Assembly (NCBI GenBank): GCA_904501915.1 | Contig: CAJGCV010000050.1 | Coordinates: 1-15,023 of the forward strand | Reading direction: 5' to 3' | Length of the DNA: 15,023 bases | Source of the DNA: an uncultured Akkermansia sp. | GTDB lineage: Bacteria > Verrucomicrobiota > Verrucomicrobiia > Verrucomicrobiales > Akkermansiaceae | In this document: piece after piece, positions 5,678 to 12,390 of the stretch | Layout: each line of letters starts with the position of its first letter | Numbering within the stretch: position 1 is the first letter of the stretch | Made by a program: the position numbers and the translations under genes | The notes under the pieces: generated by a model | The model's database searches: none | Told to the model about the DNA's origin: nothing | What the model saw: the letters and a program-made list of their open reading frames with translations, nothing else

Positions 5678-6483
5678 CAACAGAATTTGCTCAGGTGCTG
5701 GAGCGGTTGCGTGCTGAGAAACCGCTTGTCCTTTCTCTGACCAACAGCGTGGTGCAGAACATCACCGCCAATATGCTGCTGGCTGTGGGGGCTGCCCCGG
5801 TGATGCTGAATGACGCCGCGGAAAGCGAGCAGCTTCTGCGCACTGCCGCAGGAGGTCTGCTGGTGAATGTGGGAACTCTTTCGCACCCGCAGGCAGAGCA
5901 GATGCGCCGCGCGGTGGATGCTGCACATGCCGCCGGAGTGCCCTGGGTGCTTGATCCCGTGGCTGTGGGGTTGCTGAGCTTCCGGACCGAGTTCTGCAGG
6001 GAGCTGCTCGCGCTGCACCCGACCCTCATTCGTGGCAATGCTTCTGAGATTATGGCGCTGGCCGGTGTGGCTGCTGGCGGCCGTGGCACCGACACCACAG
6101 AGGAAAGTGCCGCTGCCGTGCAGGCTGCACAACAACTGGCGAGCCAGTGCGGCTGCGCAGTGCTGGTGACTGGGGCTGTGGATTATGTGACAGATGGTGA
6201 CCGCCTGCTGGCTCTGGCAAATGGTGACCCGTTGATGACCCGGGTGACCGGTGTGGGCTGCGCCATGGGCGCGCTGGCCGCTGCCTGTGTGGCCGTCGCG
6301 CCCGATGCCTTTACAGGTGCTGCTGCCTGCGCTGCCATTCTGGGCCTTGCCGGTGAGCGTGCTGCCGCCCGATGCCCGCACCCCGGCAGTTTTGCCGCAG
6401 CTCTGCTGGATGAACTGGATTCACTCAATCCTGCGGATGTTGTTCACTTTGTTCGTTTGGATGAAAAATCCTGCTTGCGGTGA
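5674..6483 (+). CDS. thiM: Hydroxyethylthiazole kinase
   Basis: A 269-residue ribokinase-like enzyme that phosphorylates the thiazole alcohol, a salvage step that feeds ThiE. Motifs typical of ThiM are SLTNSVVQNITANMLLAVGA (21-40), NVGTL (65-69), DPVAVG (94-99), RGNASEI (120-126), VTGAVDYVTDG (165-175) and VTGVGC (191-196), with C196 at the catalytic position. It is the third gene of the cysK-thiE-thiM operon. The sialic-acid operon promoter overlaps its last codon. No thiD is seen nearby. Confidence 0.93.
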   Translation: MTTEFAQVLERLRAEKPLVLSLTNSVVQNITANMLLAVGAAPVMLNDAAESEQLLRTAAGGLLVNVGTLSHPQAEQMRRAVDAAHAAGVPWVLDPVAVGLLSFRTEFCRELLALHPTLIRGNASEIMALAGVAAGGRGTDTTEESAAAVQAAQQLASQCGCAVLVTGAVDYVTDGDRLLALANGDPLMTRVTGVGCAMGALAAACVAVAPDAFTGAAACAAILGLAGERAAARCPHPGSFAAALLDELDSLNPADVVHFVRLDEKSCLR

Positions 6484-6503
6484 ACCTGCTATTGTGCTAG
6501 AGT
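6475..6503 (+). promoter_or_regulatory. Candidate promoter of the sialic-acid operon
   Basis: TTGCGG (6475-6480) and TAGAGT (6498-6503) are separated by 17 bp, and the -10 ends eight bases before the ATG at 6512. The -35 box lies in the last codons of thiM. This would let the sialic-acid genes be expressed apart from the thiamine genes with an almost absent leader. Confidence 0.45.
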
Positions 6504-6511
6504 AAGGTACA

Positions 6512-7492
6512 ATGCAGAACGAACAGATTTCACTTGAATGGAAACAGCTGGCAGACCTGCCGGATGTTGAGGGTTTTGCCGGTTCTTATGCCGGCGTGAG
6601 CAACGGTGCCCTCATCGTGTGCGGTGGCGCGAATTTCCCGGAAAAACCGCTCTGGGAAGGTGGCCCGAAGCGCTGGACAGACCGCATCTATGTGCTTCCT
6701 GCGGGTGAGCCCGGATGGAAGGATGCCACCCCGCTTCCTAAGCCCCTGGGCTATGGCGCTACGGCCACGCTGCCGCAAGGTGTCATGCTGATTGGTGGCA
6801 GTAATGCTGACGGCGCCGTGGCAGATTGCTACATGCTCAGCTGGGATGGAAATGATGTAACATGCCGTCCGGTAGCTCCGCTTCCCACCACACTCACCGG
6901 CCATGCAGCCGCCGTGATGGGGGGCAAGGTGTACGTGCAGGGCGGTTCCGTAGCTCCCGGTGAGCAGGATGCAGAAGCCCGCATGTGGGTGTATGACCCT
7001 GAAGCAGATACCTGGAGCGACGGTGAGCCCATGCCCTGCCGTGGCCGTTTCCTGCAGCAGATGGCCACTATCGGCCACACCATCTATGTGCTGGGCGGTA
7101 TCGGCCTGCAGCCTGGTGATGAGGGGCGTATGGCGCGCGAAATGCTGACCGATGCCTGGAGCTGGAGCGAACAGACTGGCTGGCGCCGGCTGGCGCATCT
7201 GCCGCACTACTGCGGTGCAGCCCCCACTCCCGCTCCGGTGATAGGCGGCCGTATCTACCTGCTGGGTGGCGATGATGCCACGGTGAAGGGTTTCACCCCG
7301 CAGAACCACCCCGGTTTCCATAACCAGAGTCTGTGCTACTGCCCCGGCAGCGATACCTGGTACGATGCCGGTGAAATTGCCGTAGCCCGCGCCGTGCTGC
7401 CCTGCGCCGTGTGGAACGGCATGGCTGTGATTGTGAATGGTGAGCAGCGCCCCGGTAAGCGCTCTAACCAGGTGTGGGGTGCCAGAATCTGA
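6512..7492 (+). CDS. Cyclically permuted sialic-acid mutarotase (NanM-like), cytoplasmic
   Basis: A 326-residue Kelch beta-propeller. E. coli NanM interconverts the alpha and beta anomers of N-acetylneuraminate. In NanM the FAGISN...LIFAGGAGF segment lies in the second half and INGEAKPGLR near the middle. Here the first equivalent, FAGSYAGVSNGALIVCGGANF (22-42), is at the N-terminus, and the second, VNGEQRPGKR (308-317), is at the C-terminus. The order is therefore circularly permuted, as in the TIGR03548 family. The Glu and Arg of that motif (E311, R317), thought to be catalytic in NanM, are kept. There is no signal peptide, unlike E. coli NanM, so it should act in the cytoplasm. First gene of the locus; nine bases separate it from the next. 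Confidence 0.82.
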   Translation: MQNEQISLEWKQLADLPDVEGFAGSYAGVSNGALIVCGGANFPEKPLWEGGPKRWTDRIYVLPAGEPGWKDATPLPKPLGYGATATLPQGVMLIGGSNADGAVADCYMLSWDGNDVTCRPVAPLPTTLTGHAAAVMGGKVYVQGGSVAPGEQDAEARMWVYDPEADTWSDGEPMPCRGRFLQQMATIGHTIYVLGGIGLQPGDEGRMAREMLTDAWSWSEQTGWRRLAHLPHYCGAAPTPAPVIGGRIYLLGGDDATVKGFTPQNHPGFHNQSLCYCPGSDTWYDAGEIAVARAVLPCAVWNGMAVIVNGEQRPGKRSNQVWGARI

Positions 7493-7501
7493 AATTGAAT
7501 T

Positions 7502-8629
7502 ATGCTGAAGAATCTTATTATATTGGCGGCCGTGGCGGCGCTTCCGCTGTCGGCCCAGTGCCGGAACTGCAAGTGGCATGCCAACCGGCCGTATGAGGCA
7601 GTGGCAAAGCCGCTGGCAGAAAGCCCGCGGATATCGGATTCCGTGGGGCGCGCCGGTATGGTGGCCAGCACGGTGCGCACCGCAGATGGCGTGCGCATTC
7701 TGGCTATTGGCGGAGCGAATTTCCCGAATGCCAAACCGGGGGCCAAGACCCCGGCGGAGCGTGGCGCCAAGGTGTTCTACGATGAAATTCTCAACATCAA
7801 CCCGATGGATGGCAGCTGCTCAGTATTGGCAAAATTGCCTTATCCCATTGGTTACGCTGCGCACACGACCCAGGGGGATGGCTCCATGGTGATTGCCGGT
7901 GGTTGCAATATGGGCGGTCACGTGGCCACGGTGACTCGCATTGCTGCAGATGGCAGCTGCGAGGAACTGCCCCCGCTGCCGGTCACTACGGCATACCCCG
8001 CCTTTGTGCAGCGCTATAGTCAACTTTACGTGTTCGGCGGGCAGGAGAAGGCCGATTCGGTGACCTGCCTGAACCGCTGCTTTGTGCTGGATCTGGTGAA
8101 TCCCGCCGCCGGGTGGAAGGAACTGGCTCCCATGCCTGGTGAGGGACGCATGCTGGCTGCTGCCGGCACCTTTGCCGGTAGCTGGGATGATGGCCGCATT
8201 TATGTGGCGGGCGGCTGCTCCCTGCATCCGGACGCCAAGGGGGCGGCTGAGCGCACGTATCTGAAGAGTGTGCTGTGCTACCAGCCAGCCACCAATACCT
8301 GGAGCGCCGTGGCCGATATGCCCGAAACCATCGTGGCGCCGGCTACGCCCATGCCCTCCAGCAAGGGTGAGCTGCTGCTGCTCTGCGGTGACCCCGGCAA
8401 CTACTACCGTGCGAGTCTTGCCGGCAAGGCTCCGGCAGAGCATCCCGGCCAGAATACGACGATATACAGCTTCTGCCCGCACTCCGGCACATGGCGCGTG
8501 GCGGGGCAGAACAGCATCGGTATTGCCACAGCACCCGCAGTCAAGGTGCTCAATACCGTTTTCATCATCTCTGGTGAGACGCATCCCGGTGTGCGTACTC
8601 CCATCATTTCAACCATTAATAAAAAATAA
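7502..8629 (+). CDS. Cyclically permuted sialic-acid mutarotase (NanM-like), exported
   Basis: A 375-residue second Kelch propeller, clearly a distant paralogue of its upstream neighbour. Residues 1-18 form a signal peptide (short Lys-bearing start, hydrophobic core, LSA cleavage site), so it should lie in the periplasm. It shows the same permuted order: ILAIGGANFP near the start (66-75) and ISGETHPGVR at the end (356-365), with the Glu/Arg pair conserved (E359, R365). Several Cys residues (C20, C23, C106, C135 and others) could form disulfides after export. Nine bases separate it from genes on either side, so it is co-transcribed with the permease and sialidase. The sugar specificity is inferred from the neighbours. 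Confidence 0.8.
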   Translation: MLKNLIILAAVAALPLSAQCRNCKWHANRPYEAVAKPLAESPRISDSVGRAGMVASTVRTADGVRILAIGGANFPNAKPGAKTPAERGAKVFYDEILNINPMDGSCSVLAKLPYPIGYAAHTTQGDGSMVIAGGCNMGGHVATVTRIAADGSCEELPPLPVTTAYPAFVQRYSQLYVFGGQEKADSVTCLNRCFVLDLVNPAAGWKELAPMPGEGRMLAAAGTFAGSWDDGRIYVAGGCSLHPDAKGAAERTYLKSVLCYQPATNTWSAVADMPETIVAPATPMPSSKGELLLLCGDPGNYYRASLAGKAPAEHPGQNTTIYSFCPHSGTWRVAGQNSIGIATAPAVKVLNTVFIISGETHPGVRTPIISTINKK

Positions 8630-8638
8630 GATACAACC

Positions 8639-10066
8639 ATGCCTGAATACAAACCCCTGCTGACATTCCTTGCAGACCTCACTCCCTGGGCCGCCATTGC
8701 CATTCTGGTGCTGGCTATTATTGCCGGGTACAAAAACGGTTTCCGCAAGGCCGCTATCTCTTCGAGCGCTCCTGTAACCAAGCCCGGCAAGTGGGCCTGG
8801 ATTGCCGTGGTGGTGCTCTGGGTGGTGGTGATGCTGAACTACTTTGACCGCTCCCTGTTGTCTGTGCTGAACAAGCCGATGACCGAGGGCCCGGACAGCA
8901 TTGCCATGACTCAGGAACAGTTTGGCAAAGTGATGGCCGCGTTCCTGATTGTGTATGCCGTGCTTTCGCCCGTGGGCGGTTATCTGGCAGACCGCTTCAG
9001 CCGCTCCTTCATCATCATGTGCTCGCTGGTTGTGTGGTCTGTGGTGACCTGGATGACCGGTAAGTCCGAATCGTATGAAGAGCTGATTATCTGGCGCGCA
9101 GCCATGGGTATCAGCGAAGCTTTCTACATTCCTGCTGCTCTGGCTCTTATTACGGACTACCACCGCGGCAAGACCCGCTCCCTGGCCACGGGCCTGCACA
9201 TGAGCGGTATTTATGCGGGTTCGGCTCTGGCGGGCTACGGTGCCTCCATGGCTGGTGAACCCTGGCAGCTGGGCTGGAGCCTCACCTTCGAAGTCTTTGG
9301 TTTCATCGGCGTGGCTTATGGTCTTATCGTGTTCTTCCTGCTGCGCAACCCGAAGGCAGAGGAGGCTCCCGTGGTGGAGGAAACCGTTGTTGCCGCTGCT
9401 CCGGCTGCTCCGGAGGTGTCGATGGGGCAGGTGTTCAAGAGCATCTTTACCGGCAGCGGTATGTATGTGCTGCTTGTCATGATTGCCCTGGCCGGCTTTG
9501 CCAACTGGTTTGTGCTGAACTGGTACCCGCGCCTGCTGCAGGACTTCCTGGCTACGTTCCACACGGCCGGGCAGTATCTCGATATCACCGATGAGGATGC
9601 CGCCGAGCATTCCACCCTGTGGCTGAGCATTGCCAAGTATGTTTCCGTACTGGGCTGCGCCGTGCTGGCCGATTTCTGGTACCAGCGCAATAAGAATGCC
9701 CGTGCTTACGTGCCCGGTATTGCGTTCTGCGTGGCCGGTCCCTGCGTATTGCTGGCCATGATGTTCGGTGTGGAAATCGGCTTGTACGCTGTGCTGGCAC
9801 TGGTGACGATGCAGGGTGTAGCTCAGGGCGCTATTGACGCCACGCTTATGCCGGTTCTGCGCAACACGATTGATGAACGCTATGCCGCCACGGGCTATGG
9901 CCTGCTGAACTTTACCTCCGCAGGTGTGGGTGCCTCCGTCACCTGGGTGGCTGGTCTGCTGAAGGACCACGGTGTCGAGCTGACCACCATTCTGGCCATG
10001 GGCGGTGTGCTCATGGTAGTGGTGGGTATTCTCCTCTTCTGCCTGCCGAAGAAGAAAAATGCCTGA
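8639..10066 (+). CDS. MFS permease, ACS/SLC17-like (probable sialic-acid importer)
   Basis: A 475-residue major facilitator protein of the inner membrane. The MFS core starts near residue 52; NYFDRSLLSV (67-76), GYLADRFSR (114-122) and WRAAMGISEAFYIPAAL (152-168) are typical of the anion:cation symporter branch that also includes sialin and hexuronate carriers. Two features are odd. There is an additional hydrophobic helix at about 16-30 before the normal first helix, giving about 13 membrane segments, and an acidic/Ala-Pro-rich central loop (238-262). Sialic acid is the likely substrate because of the flanking mutarotases and sialidase; other sugar acids are possible. The start has no Shine-Dalgarno, and the stop is four bases before the preferred sialidase start. 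Confidence 0.87.
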   Translation: MPEYKPLLTFLADLTPWAAIAILVLAIIAGYKNGFRKAAISSSAPVTKPGKWAWIAVVVLWVVVMLNYFDRSLLSVLNKPMTEGPDSIAMTQEQFGKVMAAFLIVYAVLSPVGGYLADRFSRSFIIMCSLVVWSVVTWMTGKSESYEELIIWRAAMGISEAFYIPAALALITDYHRGKTRSLATGLHMSGIYAGSALAGYGASMAGEPWQLGWSLTFEVFGFIGVAYGLIVFFLLRNPKAEEAPVVEETVVAAAPAAPEVSMGQVFKSIFTGSGMYVLLVMIALAGFANWFVLNWYPRLLQDFLATFHTAGQYLDITDEDAAEHSTLWLSIAKYVSVLGCAVLADFWYQRNKNARAYVPGIAFCVAGPCVLLAMMFGVEIGLYAVLALVTMQGVAQGAIDATLMPVLRNTIDERYAATGYGLLNFTSAGVGASVTWVAGLLKDHGVELTTILAMGGVLMVVVGILLFCLPKKKNA

Positions 10067-10070
10067 GGCA

Positions 10071-11372
10071 ATGAAGATTTCATCACTTATACTGTGTGTC
10101 GCCGCCATCCTGGTGGCGGCACCTGTTTCTTTTACGCCGGCCTTCGCAGAGGATGATTCCGCCCAGGAACAGCCCGCCAGTAAGAAAGGAAAGAAGGGGA
10201 AGAAGAAAAAGAAGGATAAGGGTGCGCCTTCCGCATTGCCGGGTAAGCCTGCTTCCAAAGCTGAGCTTGCCGAGCTGGACTCCGAGCCGTATTCCCGCGC
10301 GGTGGATGTGTTTGTGGCCGGGCAGGGTAATCCCTACGCCAGTATCCGCATCCCGGATATCATCAATGCCAACGGCACGCTGGTTGCCATGGCGGAAGGT
10401 CGCTACCAGGACACGGACCAGGGGCAGAATGATTTGATTGTCTCCATCAGCAAAAATGGCGGCAAGACCTGGAGCAAGCCCGTGGTGGCCGCAGCTTCCA
10501 AGGGTGCCACGTTCAATAATCCCTGTCTGATTTATGACCGCGAGAATAAGCAGATAGTTCTGTTCTTCCAGCGTTATCCCCAGGGAATCAAGGAACGTAC
10601 GCCCGATATCCCCACCGGCTGGAAGGATGAACGCTGCATCCGCAACTTTGTCTGTTTCTCGAAGAATGGTAAGAAGTGGAGCAAGCCCAGGGATGTGACC
10701 CAGTTCACGAAGAATGACGGCGTGACCATCACCTGCAGTGGCCCGAATCCCGGCGTGCAGATTACCCGTGGTGAACATAAAGGCCGCATCGTGGTGCCGC
10801 TGAATGAAGGCCCCTTCGGTAACTGGACGCTGGCTGCGGCTTATTCTGACAACGGTGGCAAGAGCTGGAAGATTGGTAAGAAGTCCGATGCCGGTCGCGG
10901 TATCAATGAGGTATCCATTGTGGAAACGACCGATGGCGGGCTTCTGGTGGTGTCCCGTGCCTGGGGTGGTGGCCTGCGCAAGGTGGCCTACTCAGAGAAC
11001 GGCGGTGAAAGCTGGGGCCCGGTTAATGACCACCCCGAGCTGACCAGCCCGAACTGCCAGAATGGCCTGACGCGTTACTCCCACGAGGATGACGCGGTGC
11101 TGGGCAGCCGCGGGCGTATCCTGTTCTCATCTCCCACGACAGGCAGCCGCACCAATGGCATCATCAAGATGAGCTACGACGACGGTAAGACCTGGCCTGT
11201 CGAGAAGCAGGTGGGTGACGGCCCCTTTGCCTACTCGGTTCTTTGCCCTGTGAAGCCCGGTGTGGCAGGCATTCTGTACGAGGTGAACGGGCGACCCATC
11301 ACGCATATCCGCTTTGCTTCGTTCAGCATATCATGGTTGACGGAAGGTAAGGACAGCGGCCTTGCTGAATAA
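10071..11372 (+). CDS. Exported exo-alpha-sialidase (GH33 type)
   Basis: A 433-residue sialidase that would release terminal sialic acid from mucin glycans. Signal peptide at 1-26 (ends TPAFA), a lysine-rich linker (38-50), then a six-bladed propeller. The RIP motif is IRIP (92-95) with R93. Asp-box-like repeats occur at 127-134 (SKNGGKTW), 197-203, 259-266 (SDNGGKSW), 308-315 (SENGGESW) and 368-375 (SYDDGKTW). Probable catalytic residues by family pattern are R93, R239 and R360 (Arg triad), Y388 with E285, and an acid Asp near 116. I prefer ATG 10071 because it starts the signal peptide cleanly; ATG 10059 adds four residues and overlaps the permease stop. Last gene of the operon, followed by a terminator. 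Confidence 0.88.
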   Translation: MKISSLILCVAAILVAAPVSFTPAFAEDDSAQEQPASKKGKKGKKKKKDKGAPSALPGKPASKAELAELDSEPYSRAVDVFVAGQGNPYASIRIPDIINANGTLVAMAEGRYQDTDQGQNDLIVSISKNGGKTWSKPVVAAASKGATFNNPCLIYDRENKQIVLFFQRYPQGIKERTPDIPTGWKDERCIRNFVCFSKNGKKWSKPRDVTQFTKNDGVTITCSGPNPGVQITRGEHKGRIVVPLNEGPFGNWTLAAAYSDNGGKSWKIGKKSDAGRGINEVSIVETTDGGLLVVSRAWGGGLRKVAYSENGGESWGPVNDHPELTSPNCQNGLTRYSHEDDAVLGSRGRILFSSPTTGSRTNGIIKMSYDDGKTWPVEKQVGDGPFAYSVLCPVKPGVAGILYEVNGRPITHIRFASFSISWLTEGKDSGLAE

Positions 11373-11376
11373 GCTG

Positions 11377-11414
11377 TAAAAAAGGCGGAAGAGCTCATGG
11401 CTCTTCCGCTTTTT
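11377..11414 (+). terminator. Two-way intrinsic terminator after the sialic-acid operon
   Basis: A perfect 10-bp stem (GCGGAAGAGC at 11385-11394, GCTCTTCCGC at 11400-11409) with a TCATG loop is flanked by an A-run (11378-11383) and a T-run (11410-11414). It ends the sialidase transcript and also the convergent minus-strand gene that stops at 11444. Confidence 0.92.
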
Positions 11415-11443
11415 GTTTCAGTAGGTATAGAGATAGAAAAGTT

Positions 11444-12238
11444 TTACCACTTTCCCTTGCGGATACAGGCAACGCTGATGCTGCCCAGCAGCACCAGAAT
11501 GCCGATGCCGGTGAAGACCCATTCGGTGGGGGAAAGCCATTCACCACGTTTTTTCAGGAATTTACGCTGTGCTCTGGCGGCCTGCGCTGCCGCCTGGGAG
11601 GCAACCTCTGCGGTGTTGCGGCTGACGTCCGGCGTGACGGAAATGATTTTCACAAAGTCAAGGTTGGCGGTGATGGCTGCAAAATCTCTGTTTTCAGCAG
11701 AAGCCAGCAGAGGGTAGGAGATGAGCAGCGAGCCGTTGACATCGTAGCACATGAGGCCGCCGATGCCGTTCCAGCCTGCGCCGCTGCAACCGGAGAATAC
11801 CGAAGTGAATGAAATGTAGGTGGAGCCATCGCGGGTGAAGGAGGCCGGATGGGTTGCCAGTTTGCCGTAGGGAACAGCTTCGCCCCATGGTTGGCCGTGC
11901 CAGCTGCCCCTGATGCCTTCCGGCGTGGCCATGAGCCCCAGCTCGTGCTTGCTTTCAACCGTCAGTATTTTTGTGGGCTTATCTGCTTTTGAAGCGGCTG
12001 TCAGGTCTATGGTCACCGCTACTGCAGCTGTGGCTGCATTGGATTTGCGGAAGTGGGATACGTTGAAAATGGGCAGGCGGGAATAGAGCGCGCCGTGGGG
12101 ACCGGTCAGCCTGCCTTCGGTGCAGGTGACACCCACGCGTTCGTAGGTGCTGGCCGGGTTGGTGAAGAGAGCCGTGTCAGACAGGGTGGGCAGGGCTGTA
12201 AACAGGCATGCAGCCAGCAGGAAAAGTTGTTTTATCAT
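11444..12238 (-). CDS. Unrecognised exported protein with C-terminal membrane anchor
   Basis: A 264-residue protein I cannot assign. Residues 1-20 form a signal peptide (MIKQ, hydrophobic core, LPTLS). Residues 22-202 are rich in short hydrophobic and Gly/Ser/Thr alternation, suggesting a beta-rich domain, possibly lectin-like, but no family motif is seen. Residues 205-232 form a basic Ala/Gln-rich helix, then one membrane helix (240-258) and a short RKGKW tail. This gives a periplasmic or surface domain anchored at its C-terminus. It is not a typical PEP-CTERM or LPxTG signal. I chose ATG 12238 because it begins the signal peptide; upstream in-frame ATGs run into the neighbouring promoter region. 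It converges on the sialidase gene and shares its terminator. Confidence 0.75.
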   Translation of the reverse strand: MIKQLFLLAACLFTALPTLSDTALFTNPASTYERVGVTCTEGRLTGPHGALYSRLPIFNVSHFRKSNAATAAVAVTIDLTAASKADKPTKILTVESKHELGLMATPEGIRGSWHGQPWGEAVPYGKLATHPASFTRDGSTYISFTSVFSGCSGAGWNGIGGLMCYDVNGSLLISYPLLASAENRDFAAITANLDFVKIISVTPDVSRNTAEVASQAAAQAARAQRKFLKKRGEWLSPTEWVFTGIGILVLLGSISVACIRKGKW

Positions 12239-12264
12239 GGTAATATGCAGAATTGCTTTATCTG

Positions 12265-12293
12265 AATCTATCGCATGCTGCCTGTTAATGCAA
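12265..12293 (-). promoter_or_regulatory. Candidate promoter of the anchored exported protein gene
   Basis: On the minus strand TTGCAT (12288-12293) and TAGATT (12265-12270) are separated by 17 bp. Transcription would start near 12258, leaving a leader of about 20 nt before the ATG at 12238 with no evident Shine-Dalgarno. This supports the shorter start. Confidence 0.45.
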
Positions 12294-12354
12294 GCATGAT
12301 TTGTGGCTGAACGCCGGAATATGTGCATTTTGTGGGGGAAAGAAGCCTTCCTCC

Positions 12355-12383
12355 TTGACCTTTGGCAGGATAAAGGGTACACT
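12355..12383 (+). promoter_or_regulatory. Candidate promoter of the U32-family gene (leaderless)
   Basis: TTGACC (12355-12360) and TACACT (12378-12383) are separated by 17 bp, and the -10 ends seven bases before the ATG at 12391. The expected transcription start falls on or next to the start codon. This argues against the longer form beginning at 12301, which would place the promoter inside the gene. Confidence 0.55.
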
Positions 12384-12390
12384 CCCGCGC

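Noticed and set aside
8609..10258. 549-residue minus-strand open frame opposite the permease and sialidase start
   Set aside because: His/Gln-rich antisense shadow of a clear MFS gene; its start is the complement of the sialidase lysine tract. No protein family is visible.
12239..12382. 48-residue N-terminal extension of the anchored exported protein
   Set aside because: It would bury the signal peptide inside the protein and overlap the divergent promoter region; the ATG at 12238 begins a proper signal peptide.
12301..12390. 30-residue N-terminal extension of the U32 protein
   Set aside because: It would overlap a well-formed promoter, contains no family sequence and lies in a divergent intergenic region.
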